Positions 1-11,447 of a DNA stretch of 25,000 nucleotides are shown here, piece by piece (within the stretch, counting starts at the first letter, position 1; each line of letters starts with the position of its first letter). The translations under genes and the position numbers were made by a program. The stretch is from Chondrilla cf. caribensis (Eukaryota; Porifera; Demospongiae; Chondrillida; Chondrillidae): contig OZ026562.1 of NCBI GenBank assembly GCA_964020155.1, forward strand, positions 730,001 through 755,000, given 5' to 3'. A model generated the notes under the pieces. The model was given only the letters and a program-made list of their open reading frames with translations, was not told the origin of the DNA and did no database searches.

Positions 1-240
1 TAACCAGCAACAGAATGTGAAATCACCTGGGCAGTCACCAAGAGGTCTATAGTACCACCATGGAAAGTACATATTATAAAAAGTATAAGTATTTATAATA
101 TATGTATCATATGGAGAATTGGGAGCTTTTGTGACCTGTGACAAAGCACATCTTGTTGGTCATCAATAGGTCCCCTGCATGGCGACCAGCAACAAAATGT
201 AAAATATGTATGCATGAGAAGGTATAGGATAAAACAACGT
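1..240. repeat. Left flank: diverged ~450-bp repeat unit
   Basis: This stretch resembles the DNA to the right of the satellite in the same orientation. The segment around 30-175 (ACCAAGAGGTCTATAG, then TATCATATGGAGAAT, then TTGGTCATCAATAGGTC) aligns with 11,055-11,190. Short motifs of the type TGACCAGCAACAAAATGT recur here and at 10,930. I see no coding potential. It looks like an old dispersed or tandem element in which the satellite expanded. Whether it was ever a transposon cannot be told from this window. Confidence 0.6.
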
Positions 241-659
241 TAAGCACCTTCTTGCATAGCTCATGGGAGAGGGAGTATTTCAACATTATATTTCGAGGCA
301 ACCTCGTTGTGGACCTATACTAACTTCTGAAACAAGTTTCATCTCAACATGATATTTTATGGAGAAATAGGTGTGGACCCATACTAACTTCTGAAACAAG
401 TTTCATCTCCGTAGATGGTCTCTAACCTTAACTACATCCGGAGGTGCTTAATACTTTTTTAATGTATGGGAAGGTATAGGATCAAAAAATGCTAAGCACC
501 TTTTTGCGTAGCTCATGGGAGAGGGGGCGTGTCAACATGATATTTTATGGAGACCTAGGTGTGGACCCATACTAACTTCTGAAACAAGTTTCATCTCCGT
601 AGATGGTCCCTCACCCCAAATACATCCGGAGGTGCTCAATATTTTTCAATGTATGGGAA

Positions 660-2705
660 AGTATAGGATCAAAAAACGCTAAGCACCTTTTTGCGTAGCT
701 CATGGGAGAGGGGGCGTGTCAACATGATATTTTATGGAGACCTAGGTGTGGACCCATACTAACTTCTGAAACAAGTTTCATCTCCGTAGATGGTCCCTCA
801 CCCCAACTACATCCGGAGGTGCTCAATATTTTTCAATGTATGGGAAAGTATAGGATCAAAAATGCTAAGCACCTTTTAGCGTAGCTCATGGGAGAGGGGG
901 CGTGTCAACATGATATTTTATGGAGACCTAGGTGTGGACCCATACTAACTTCTGAAACAAGTTTCATCTCCGTAGATGGTCCCTCACCCCAACTACATCC
1001 GGAGGTGCTCAATATTATTCAATGTATGGGAAAGTATAGGATCAAAAATGCTAAGCACCTTTTTGCGTAGTTCATGGGAGAGGGGGCGTGTCAACATGAT
1101 ATTTCATGGAGAACTAGGTGTGGACCCATACTAACTTCTGAAACAATTGTTTTCTCCGTAGATGATCCCTCACCCCAACTACATCCGGAGGTGCTCAATA
1201 TTTTTCAATGTATGGGAAAGTATAGGATCAAAAATGCTAAGCACCTTTTTGCGTAGCTCATGGGAGAGGGGGCGTGTCAACATGATATTTTATGGAGAAC
1301 TAGGTGTGGACCTATACTAACTTCTGAAACAGGTTTCATCTCCGTAGATGGTCTCTAACCTTAACTACATCCGGAGGTGCTTAATACTTTTTTAATGTAT
1401 GGGAAGGTATAGGATCAAAAAATGCTAAGCACCTTCTGGCGTAGCTCATGGGAGAGGGGGCGTGTCAACATGATATTTTATGGAGAACTAGGTGTGGATC
1501 CATACTAACTTCTGAAACAAGTTTCATCTCCGTAGATGGTCTCTAACCTTAACTACATCCGGAGGTGCTTAAGGTATAGGATCAAAAAATGCTAAGCACC
1601 TTTTTGCGTAGCTCATGGGAGAGGGGGCGTGTCAACATGATATTTTATGGAGACCTAGGTGTGGACCCATACTAACTTCTGAAACAAGTTTCATCTCCGT
1701 AGATGGTCCCTCACCCCAACTACATCCGGAGGTGCTCAATATTTTTCAATGTATGGGAAAGTATAGGATCAAAAAATGCTAAGCACCTTTTTGCGTAGCT
1801 CATGGGAGAGGGGGCGTGTCAACATGATATTTTATGGAGAACTAGGTGTGGACCCATACTAACTTCTGAAACAAGTTTCATCTCCGTAGATGGTCTCTAA
1901 CCTTAACTACATCCGGAGGTGCTCAATATTTTTCAATGTATGGGAAGGTATAGGATCAAAAATGCTAAGCACCTTTTTGCGTAGCTCATGGGAGAGGGGG
2001 CGTGTCAACATGATATTTTATGGAGACCTAGGTGTGGATCCATACTAACTTCTGAAACAAGTTTCATCTCCGTAGATGGTCCCTCACCCTTACTACATCC
2101 GGAGGAGCTCAATATTTTTCAATGTATGGGAAAGTATAGGATCAAAAAACGCTAAACACCTTCTGGCGTAGCTCATGGGAGAGGGGGCGTGTCAACATGA
2201 TATTTTATGGAGACCTAGCTGTGGATCCATACTAACTTCTGAAACAGGTTTCATCTCCGTAGATGGTCTCTAACCTTAACTACATCCGGAGGTGCTTAAT
2301 ACTTTTTTAATGTATGGGAAGGTATAGGATCAAAAAATGCTAAGCACCTTTTTGCGTAGCTCATGGGAGAGGGGGCGTGTCAACATGATATTTTATGGAG
2401 ACCTAGCTGTGGACCCATACTAACTTCTGAAACAAGTTTCATCTCCGTAGATGGTCCCTCACCTCAACTACATCCGGAGGTGCTCAATATTTTTCAATGT
2501 ATGGGAAAGTATAGGATCAAAAAATGCTAAGCACCTTTTTGCGTAGCTCATGGGAGAGGGGGCGTGTCAACATGATATTTTATGGAGACCTAGGTGTGGA
2601 CCCATACTAACTTCTAAAACAAGTTTTATCTCCCTAGATGGTCTCTAACCTTAACTACATCCGGAGGTGCTTAATATTTTTCAATGTATGGGAAGGTATA
2701 GGATC
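660..2705. repeat. Higher-order repeat copy 1 (11 satellite A units)
   Basis: This 11-unit block is repeated almost exactly by the next ~2.05 kb. The order of unit subtypes is the same in both, with an offset of 2,035 bp that becomes 2,051 bp after an indel. I noticed only about two substitutions plus one 16-nt indel: near 1,571 this copy lacks TACTTCCGTATGGGAA. Boundaries are approximate to a few tens of bases, set where the neighbouring unit subtypes stop matching. Confidence 0.9.
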
Positions 2706-4756
2706 AAAAAACGCTAAGCACCTTTTTGCGTAGCTCATGGGAGAGGGGGCGTGTCAACATGATATTTTATGGAGACCTAGGTGTGGACCCATACTAACTT
2801 CTGAAACAAGTTTCATCTCCGTAGATGGTCCCTCACCCCAACTACATCCGGAGGTGCTCAATATTTTTCAATGTATGGGAAAGTATAGGATCAAAAATGC
2901 TAAGCACCTTTTTGCGTAGCTCATGGGAGAGGGGGCGTGTCAACATGATATTTTATGGAGACCTAGGTGTGGACCCATACTAACTTCTGAAACAAGTTTC
3001 ATCTCCGTAGATGGTCCCTCACCCCAACTACATCCGGAGGTGCTCAATATTATTCAATGTATGGGAAAGTATAGGATCAAAAATGCTAAGCACCTTTTTG
3101 CGTAGTTCATGGGAGAGGGGGCGTGTCAACATGATATTTCATGGAGAACTAGGTGTGGACCCATACTAACTTCTGAAACAATTGTTTTCTCCGTAGATGA
3201 TCCCTCACCCCAACTACATCCGGAGGTGCTCAATATTTTTCAATGTATGGGAAAGTATAGGATCAAAAATGCTAAGCACCTTTTTGCGTAGCTCATGGGA
3301 GAGGGGGCGTGTCAACATGATATTTCATGGAGAACTAGGTGTGGACCTATACTAACTTCTGAAACAGGTTTCATCTCCGTAGATGGTCTCTAACCTTAAC
3401 TACATCCGGAGGTGCTTAATACTTTTTTAATGTATGGGAAGGTATAGGATCAAAAAATGCTAAGCACCTTCTGGCGTAGCTCATGGGAGAGGGGGCGTGT
3501 CAACATGATATTTTATGGAGAACTAGGTGTGGATCCATACTAACTTCTGAAACAAGTTTCATCTCCGTAGATGGTCTCTAACCTTAACTACATCCGGAGG
3601 TGCTTAATACTTCCGTATGGGAAGGTATAGGATCAAAAAATGCTAAGCACCTTTTTGCGTAGCTCATGGGAGAGGGGGCGTGTCAACATGATATTTTATG
3701 GAGACCTAGGTGTGGACCCATACTAACTTCTGAAACAAGTTTCATCTCCGTAGATGGTCCCTCACCCCAACTACATCCGGAGGTGCTCAATATTTTTCAA
3801 TGTATGGGAAAGTATAGGATCAAAAAATGCTAAGCACCTTTTTGCGTAGCTCATGGGAGAGGGGGCGTGTCAACATGATATTTTATGGAGAACTAGGTGT
3901 GGACCCATACTAACTTCTGAAACAAGTTTCATCTCCGTAGATGGTCTCTAACCTTAACTACATCCGGAGGTGCTCAATATTTTTCAATGTATGGGAAGGT
4001 ATAGGATCAAAAATGCTAAGCACCTTTTTGCGTAGCTCATGGGAGAGGGGGCGTGTCAACATGATATTTTATGGAGACCTAGGTGTGGATCCATACTAAC
4101 TTCTGAAACAAGTTTCATCTCCGTAGATGGTCCCTCACCCTTACTACATCCGGAGGAGCTCAATATTTTTCAATGTATGGGAAAGTATAGGATCAAAAAA
4201 CGCTAAACACCTTCTGGCGTAGCTCATGGGAGAGGGGGCGTGTCAACATGATATTTTATGGAGACCTAGCTGTGGATCCATACTAACTTCTGAAACAGGT
4301 TTCATCTCCGTAGATGGTCTCTAACCTTAACTACATCCGGAGGTGCTTAATACTTTTTTAATGTATGGGAAGGTATAGGATCAAAAAATGCTAAGCACCT
4401 TTTTGCGTAGCTCATGGGAGAGGGGGCGTGTCAACATGATATTTTATGGAGACCTAGCTGTGGACCCATACTAACTTCTGAAACAAGTTTCATCTCCGTA
4501 GATGGTCCCTCACCTCAACTACATCCGGAGGTGCTCAATATTTTTCAATGTATGGGAAAGTATAGGATCAAAAAATGCTAAGCACCTTTTTGCGTAGCTC
4601 ATGGGAGAGGGGGCGTGTCAACATGATATTTTATGGAGACCTAGGTGTGGACCCATACTAACTTCTAAAACAAGTTTTATCTCCCTAGATGGTCTCTAAC
4701 CTTAACTACATCCGGAGGTGCTTAATATTTTTCAATGTATGGGAAGGTATAGGATC
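2706..4756. repeat. Higher-order repeat copy 2 (11 satellite A units)
   Basis: Tandem duplicate of 660-2,705. Landmarks are the units with TATTATTCAATG (3,050), the variant ACAATTGTTTTCTCC (3,178) and the rare GGAGGAGCTC (4,152), each at the expected offset. Three further near-identical units marked by GCTTAATAATTTTCAATG follow at about 4,790-5,330; they are a second, smaller local amplification. Confidence 0.9.
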
Positions 4757-5441
4757 GAAAAATGCTAAGCACCTTTTTGCGTAGCTCATGGGATAGGGGG
4801 CGTGTCAACATGATATTTTATGGAGACCTAGGTGTGGACCCATACTAACTTCTGAAACAAGTTTCATCTCCGTAGATGGTCCCTCACCCCAACTACATCC
4901 GGAGGTGCTTAATAATTTTCAATGTATGGGAAAGTATAGGATCAAAAAATGCTAAGCACCTTTTTGCGTAGCTCATGGGAGAGGGGGCGTGTCAACATGA
5001 TATTTTATGGAGACCTAGGTGTGGACCCATACTAACTTCTGAAACAAGTTTCATCTCCGTAGATGGTCCCTCACCCCAACTACATCCGGAGGTGCTTAAT
5101 AATTTTCAATGTATGGGAAAGTATAGGATCAAAAAATGCTAAGCACCTTTTTGCGTAGCTCATGGGAGAGGGGGCGTGTCAACATGATATTTTATGGAGA
5201 CCTAGGTGTGGACCCATACTAACTTCTGAAACAAGTTTCATCTCCGTAGATGGTCCCTCACCCCAACTACATCCGGAGGTGCTTAATAATTTTCAATGTA
5301 TGGGAAGGTATAGGATCAAAAAACGCTAAGCACCTTTTTACATAGTTCATGGGAGAGGGGGCGTGTCAACATGATATTTTATGGAGACCTAGCTGTGGAT
5401 CCATACTAACTTCTGAAACAATTTTCGTCTCTGTAGGTGGT

Positions 5442-5454
5442 CCCTAACCCTAAC
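5442..5454. repeat. Telomere-like CCCTAACCCTAAC in edge satellite unit
   Basis: The last satellite A unit before block B carries two tandem copies of the animal telomere repeat (CCCTAA). The last unit of the right-hand A block has the same 13 bases at 10,552-10,564. Inner units carry degraded forms (CTCTAACCTTAAC). Two repeats are too few to call an interstitial telomere. Confidence 0.6.
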
Positions 5455-5550
5455 TACATCCAGAGGTGCTTAATACTTTTTTAATGTATGGGAAGGTATA
5501 GGATCAAAAAACGCTAAGCACCTTTTTGCGTAGCTCATGGAAGAGGGGGC

Positions 5551-8500
5551 GTGTCGCTCTGAAATTATCAACAAATCTAGTTGGAGATGTGAACTAAGTT
5601 ATTAAACACTTCCCATCACTTTGTGTGCTCTGTAACCCTAGTTATTCAAGGTGGTGCTATGGCCAAATTTTGGCCATAGCACCACAGTCAATGTATGGGG
5701 GAGAATAGGGAAAAAATGCACTTAGCACCATCCTGCATATCTCGTGGGAGAGGGGGCGTGTCGCCCTGATATTTTCAACAAATCTAGTTGGAGATGTGAA
5801 CTAAGTTATGAAACACTTCCCATCACTTTGTGTGCTCTGTAACCCTAGTTATTCAAGGTGGTGCTATGGCCAAATTTTGGCCATAGCACCACAGTCAATG
5901 TATGGGGGAGAATAGGGAAAAAATGCACTTAGCACCATCCTGCATATCTTGTGGGAGAGGGGGCGTGTCGCCCTGATATTTTCAACAAATCTAGTTGGAG
6001 ATGTGAACTAAGTTATGAAACACTTCCCATCACTTTGTGTACTCTGTAACCCTAGTTATTCAAGGTGGTGCTATGGCCAAATTTTGGCCATAGCACCACA
6101 GTCAATGTATGGGGGAGAATAGGGAAAAAATGCACTTAGCACCATCCTGCATATCTTGTGGGAGAGGGGGCGTGTCGCCCTGATATTTTCAACAAATCTA
6201 GTTGGAGATGTGAACTAAGTTATGAAACACTTCCCATCACTTTGTGTACTCTGTAACCCTAGTTATTCAAGGTGGTGCTATGGCCAAATTTTGGCCATAG
6301 CACCACAGTCAATGTATGGGGGAGAATAGGGAAAAAATGCACTTAGCACCATCCTGCATATCTCGTGGGAGAGGGGGCGTGTCGCCCTGATATTTTCAAC
6401 AAATCTAGTTGGAGATGTGAACTAAGTTATGAAACACTTCCCATCACTTTGTGTACTCTGTAACCCTAGTTATTCAAGGTGGTGCTATGGCCAAATTTTG
6501 GCCATAGCACCATCCTGCATATCTCGTGGGAGAGGGGGCGTGTCGCCCTGATACTTTCAACAAATCTAGTTGGAGATGTGAACTAAGTTATGAAACACTT
6601 CCCATCACTTTGTGTACTCTGTAACCCTAGTTATTCAAGTTGGTGCTATGGCCAAATTTTGGCCATAGCACCACAGTCAATGTATGGGGGAGAATAGGGA
6701 AAAAATGCACTTAGCACCATCCTGCATATCTCGTGGGAGAGGGGGCGTGTCGCCCTGATATTATCAACAAATCTAGTTGGAGATGTGAACTAAGTTATGA
6801 AACACTTCCCATCACTTTGTGTACTCTGTAACCCTAGTTATTCAAGGTGGTGCTATGGCCAAATTTTGGCCATAGCACCACAGTCAATGTATGGGGGAGA
6901 ATAGGGAAAAAATGCACTTAGCACCATCCTGCATATCTCGTGGGAGAGGGGGCGTGTCGCCCTGATATTTTCAATAAATCTAGTTGGAGATGTGAACTAA
7001 GTTATGAAACACTTCCCATCACTTTGTGTACTCTGTAACCCTAGTTATTCAAGGTGGTGCTATGGCCAAATTTTGGCCATAGCACCATCCTGCATATCTC
7101 GTGGGAGAGGGGGCGTGTCGCCCTGATACTTTCAACAAATCTAGTTGGAGATGTGAACTAAGTTATGAAACACTTCCCATCACTTTGTGTGCTCTGTAAC
7201 CCTAGTTATTCAAGGTGGTGCTATGGCCAAATTTTGGCCATAGCACCACAGTCAATGTATGGGGGAGAATAGGGAAAAAATGCACTTAGCACCATCCTGC
7301 ATATCTCGTGGGAGAGGGGGCGTGTCGCCCTGATATTATCAACAAATCTAGTTGGAGATGTGAACTAAGTTATGAAACACTTCCCATCACTTTGTGTACT
7401 CTGTAACCCTAGTTATTCAAGGTGGTGCTATGGCCAAATTTTGGCCATAGCACCACAGTCAATGTATGGGGGAGAATAGGGAAAAAATGCACTTAGCACC
7501 ATCCTGCATATCTCGTGGGAGAGGGGGCGTGTCGCCCTGATATTTTCAACAAATCTAGTTGGAGATGTGAACTAAGTTATGAAACACTTCCCATCACTTT
7601 GTGTACTCTGTAACCCTAGTTATTCAAGGTGGTGCTATGGCCAAATTTTGGCCATAGCACCACAGTCAATGTATGGGGGAGAATAGGGAAAAAATGCACT
7701 TAGCACCATCCTGCATATCTCGTGGGAGAGGGGGCGTGTCGCCCTGATATTTTCAATAAATCTAGTTGGAGATGTGAACTAAGTTATGAAACACTTCCCA
7801 TCACTTTGTGTACTCTGTAACCCTAGTTATTCAAGGTGGTGCTATGGCCAAATTTTGGCCATAGCACCACAGTCAATGTATGGGGGAGAATAGGGAAAAA
7901 ATGCACTTAGCACCATCCTGCATATCTCGTGGGAGAGGGGGCGTGTCGCCCTGATATTTTCAATAAATCTAGTTGGAGATGTGAACTAAGTTATGAAACA
8001 CTTCCCATCACTTTGTGTACTCTGTAACCCTAGTTATTCAAGGTGGTGCTATGGCCAAATTTTGGCCATAGCACCATCCTGCATATCTCGTGGGAGAGGG
8101 GGCGTGTCGCCCTGATATTTTCAACAAATCTAGTTGGAGATGTGAACTAAGTTATGAAACACTTCCCATCACTTTGTGTGCTCTGTAACCCTAGTTATTC
8201 AAGGTGGTGCTATGGCCAAATTTTGGCCATAGCACCACAGTCAATGTATGGGGGAGAATAGGGAAAAAATGCACTTAGCACCATCCTGCATATCTCGTGG
8301 GAGAGGGGGCGTGTCGCCCTGATATTATCAACAAATCTAGTTGGAGATGTGAACTAAGTTATGAAACACTTCCCATCACTTTGTGTACTCTGTAACCCTA
8401 GTTATTCAAGGTGGTGCTATGGCCAAATTTTGGCCATAGCACCACAGTCAATGTATGGGGGAGAATAGGGAAAAAATGCACTTAGCACCATCCTGCATAT

Positions 8501-9504
8501 CTCGTGGGAGAGGGGGCGTGTCGCCCTGATATTTTCAACAAATCTAGTTGGAGATGTGAACTAAGTTATGAAACACTTCCCATCACTTTGTGTACTCTGT
8601 AACCCTTGTTATTCAAAGTGGTGCTATGGCCAAATTTTGGCCATAGCACCATCCTGCATATCTCGTGGGAGAGGGGGCGTGTCGCCCTGATATTTTCAAC
8701 AAATCTAGTTGGAGATGTGAACTAAGTTATGAAACACTTCCCATCACTTTGTGTACTCTGTAACCCTAGTTATTCAAGGTGGTGCTATGGCCAAATTTTG
8801 GCCATAGCACCACAGTCAATGTATGGGGGAGAATAGGGAAAAAATGCACTTAGCACCATCCTGCATATCTCGTGGGAGAGGGGGCGTGTCGCCCTGATAC
8901 TTTCAACAAATCTAGTTGGAGATGTGAACTAAGTTATGAAACACTTCCCATCACTTTGTGTACTCTGTAACCCTAGTTATTCAAGGTGGTGCTATGGCCA
9001 AATTTTGGCCATAGCACCACAGTCAATGTATGGGGGAGAATAGGGAAAAAATGCACTTAGCACCATCCTGCATATCTCGTGGGAGAGGGGGCGTGTCGCC
9101 CTGATATTTTCAACAAATCTAGTTGGAAGTGTGAACTAAGTTATGAAACACTTCCCATCACTTTGTGTACTCTGTAACCCTAGTTATTCAAGGTGGTGCT
9201 ATGGCCAAATTTTGGCCATAGCACCACAGTCAATGTATGGGGGAGAATAGGGGAAAAATGCACTTAGCACCATCCTGCATATCTCGTGGGAGATGGGGCG
9301 TGTCGCCTTGATATTTTCAACAAATCTAGTTGGAGATGTGAACTAAGTTATGAAACACTTCCCATCACTTTGTGTACTCTGTAACCCTAGTTATTCAAGG
9401 TGGTGCTATGGCCAAATTTTGGCCATAGCACCATCCTGCATATCTCGTGGGAGAGGGGGCGTGTCGCCATGATATTTTCAACAAATCTAGTTGGAGATGT
9501 GAAC
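5551..9504. repeat. Satellite B (207/161-bp units with palindrome)
   Basis: Units begin (GTGTCGCCCTGAT) at 5551, 5758, 5965, 6172, 6379, 6540, 6747, 6954, 7115, 7322, 7529, 7736, 7943, 8104, 8311, 8518, 8679, 8886, 9093 and 9300, with a partial unit at 9461. Fifteen are 207 bp and five are 161 bp (6379, 6954, 7943, 8518, 9300). The short ones lack 46 nt between two direct TAGCACCA repeats. Every unit has a perfect palindrome with 17-bp arms. Much of the unit aligns with satellite A (TATGAAACAC, TGTAACCCTAGTTATTCAAG, CAATGTATGGG, TGGGAGAGGGGGCGTGTC), so B is a diverged relative of A and not an unrelated insert. No long open frame. Confidence 0.96.
5651..5685. repeat. 35-bp perfect palindrome, first of ~20 copies
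   Basis: The left arm GTGGTGCTATGGCCAAA (5651-5667) is exactly complementary to the right arm (5669-5685) around a single T. The same hairpin recurs in each satellite B unit; in the 161-bp units the outermost C of the right arm is replaced at the deletion junction. It could form a cruciform in DNA or a strong hairpin in a transcript. Confidence 0.95.
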
Positions 9505-10650
9505 TAAGTTTTTGCGTAGCTCATGGGAGAGGGGGCGTGTCAACATGATATTTTATGGAGACCTAGCTGTGGACCCATACTAACTTCTGAAACAAGTTTC
9601 ATCTCCGTAGATGGTCCCTCACCCCAACTACATCCGGAGGTGCTCAATATTTTTCAATGCATGGGAAAGTATAGGATCAAAAAACGCTAAGCACCTTCTG
9701 GCGTAGCTCATGGGAGAGGGGGCGTGTCAACATGATATTTTATGGAGACCTAGCTGTGGACCCATACTGACTTCTTAAACAAGTTTCATATCCGTAGATG
9801 GTCTTTAACCCCAACTACATCCGGAGGTGCTCAATATTTTTCAATGTATGGGAAGGTATAGGATCTAAAAACGCTAAGCACCTTTTTACATAGCTCATGG
9901 GAGTGGGGGCGTGTCAACATGATATTTTATGGAGACCTAGCTGTGGATCCATACTAACTTCTGAAACAAGTTTCATCTCCGTAGATGGTCTCTAACCTTA
10001 ACTACATCCGGAGGTGCTCAATATTTTTCAATGTATGGGAAGGTATGGGATCAAAAAACGCTAAGCACCTTTTTGCGTAGCTCATGGGAGAGGGGGCGTG
10101 TCAACATGATATTTTATGGAGACCTAGCTGTGGATCCATACTAACTTCTGAAATAATTTACATCTCTGTAGATGGTCTTTACCCTTAACTACATCCGGAG
10201 GTGCTTAATATTTTTCAATGTATGGGAAGGTATGGGATCAAAAAACGCTAAGCACCTTTTTGCGTATCTCATGGGAGAAAGGGCGTGTCAACATGATATT
10301 TTATGGAGACCTAGCTGTGGATCCATACTAACTTCTGAAACAATTTACATCTCTGTAGATGGTCTTTAACCTTAACTACATCCGGAGGTGCTTAATACTT
10401 TTTTAATGTATGGGAAGGTATGGGATCAAAAACCGCTAAGCACCTTTTTGCGTATCTCATGGGAGAAAGGGCGTGTCAACATGATATTTTATGGAGACCT
10501 AGCTGTGGACTTATACTAACTTATTGAACCATTTTCGTCTCCATAGGTTGTCCCTAACCCTAACTACATCCTGAGGTGCTAAGTATTTTTTAATGTATGG
10601 GAAGGTATAGGAGAAATAACGCTAAGCACCATTTTGCGTAGCTCATGGGA
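9505..10650. repeat. Satellite A, right block
   Basis: The sequence switches within a few bases from satellite B (GTGAACTAAGTT) to satellite A (TTTGCGTAGCTCATGGGAG) near 9,505-9,512. About six A units follow, increasingly diverged toward 10,650 (TATGGGATC for TATAGGATC, GGGAGAAAGGGCG for GGGAGAGGGGGCG). The last full unit resembles the unit at 5,340-5,540 (TTTTCGTCTC, CCCTAACCCTAAC), so both A blocks end in a similar edge variant. Confidence 0.95.
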
Positions 10651-11400
10651 GATGGGTGTGTCGACAATTTTGGATGTATGGAGAGAATTTTTGATCAGCA
10701 ACAAAACATATCTTTTTTGCTATCAAAAGGACCGTACCAGTTCCATGAGTGTGTATATGCATCAGTATTTGTGTACTATGATGCATCATGTGCACACAGG
10801 AGAGGCCGTGGTGACCAGCAATTAAATTTGACATTTTTTGAGGATTTCACAAGGCCTATAGGCCCAGAAATGTGTGCATGCATCCGTGTTTGCATTGGTA
10901 AGTTGGATACGGACGCCTGGCAGCCTATGGTGACCAGCAACAAAATGTGAAATCACCTGAGTGATCACCACAAGGTGTACTGCATGTATATTGGAATGTG
11001 CATACAAAATTATATTATGCATATGTGGTAACCTGTGAAATGACCTGGCCAGTTACCAAGAGGTCTTTATATAGTACTAACATTGGTATGTACATACAAA
11101 AGTGTATGCATTAATATTCGTATCATATGGAGAATGGGAAACTTTTGTGACTGGCGACAGAACACACATTGTTGGTCACCAATAGGTCTGTATCACTTCC
11201 AGGAAGGTGTGTATGCATCAGTATTTGTGCTGTGATGCATCACATGGACACCAGAGTGGCTGTGGTGACCAGTAATAAATTTGATAATTTCTGCTGGTCA
11301 CCACGAGGCCTATAGCACAAATTGTGTTTGGTATGGACACTGGGCAGCCTCATCTTTAGCTCAAAGTTGTGGCTAAATTTAAATCCATATGGTCCTCCCT
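10651..11400. repeat. Right flank: two diverged ~450-bp repeat copies
   Basis: The segment 10,687-10,925 aligns with 11,137-11,355. Shared landmarks are ATGCATCAGTATTTGTG, then GATGCATCA, then GTGGTGACCAG, then AGGCCTATAG, then a GGCAGCCT box. The intervening 10,930-11,190 matches the left flank at 1-190. So the satellite is embedded in an older, longer-period repeat. I see no credible gene here. Confidence 0.6.
11264..11302. repeat. Inverted repeat GGTGACCAG ... CTGGTCACC
   Basis: Nine-base perfect arms (11,264-11,272 and 11,294-11,302) around a 21-nt AT-rich spacer. Single arms of the same sequence recur through the flanking repeat on both sides of the satellite. This could be the end of a small fold-back element or just part of the repeat unit. 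Confidence 0.6.
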
Positions 11401-11447
11401 GCCAATAAGTTCTTGTGTAGAACATTCACCTTTGATACGTTGGGTTG

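Larger units (their letters stand above)
241..5550. repeat. Satellite A, left block (186-187 bp units)
   Basis: About 28 head-to-tail units. A typical unit runs from CTCATGGGAGAGGGGGCGTG, through GGACCCATACTAACTTCTGA and CATCTCCGTAGATGGTC, to CTAAGCACCTTTTTGCGTAG. Units starting at 702, 888 and 1074, and again at 2737, 2923 and 3109, are exactly 186 bp apart; others have one extra A in the run before TGCTAAGCACC. Each unit holds an inverted pair AGGTGCTTA ... TAAGCACCT about 45 nt apart. Units fall into subtypes (CCCTCACCCC versus TCTCTAACCTT; GACCTAGG versus GAACTAGG). Some units contain 60-codon open frames, which I treat as a by-product of a unit length divisible by three. Confidence 0.97.

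Noticed and set aside
702..3291. Repeated 60-codon open frames in satellite A (MGEGACQHD...)
   Set aside because: Unit length is 186 (divisible by three), so an open frame recurs by chance. Many units have an extra A or other changes that break it, and there is no sign of selection or splice context.
5551..9504. CRISPR-like array
   Set aside because: Regular palindromic repeats are present, but the intervening sequence is itself repeated and not unique spacers, the units are over 160 bp, and the context is an animal genome.
241..10650. Self-cleaving hammerhead ribozyme in the satellite units
   Set aside because: I looked on both strands for the CTGATGA ... GAAAC core with proper stems; GAAAC and GATGA-like pieces occur but not in the required arrangement.
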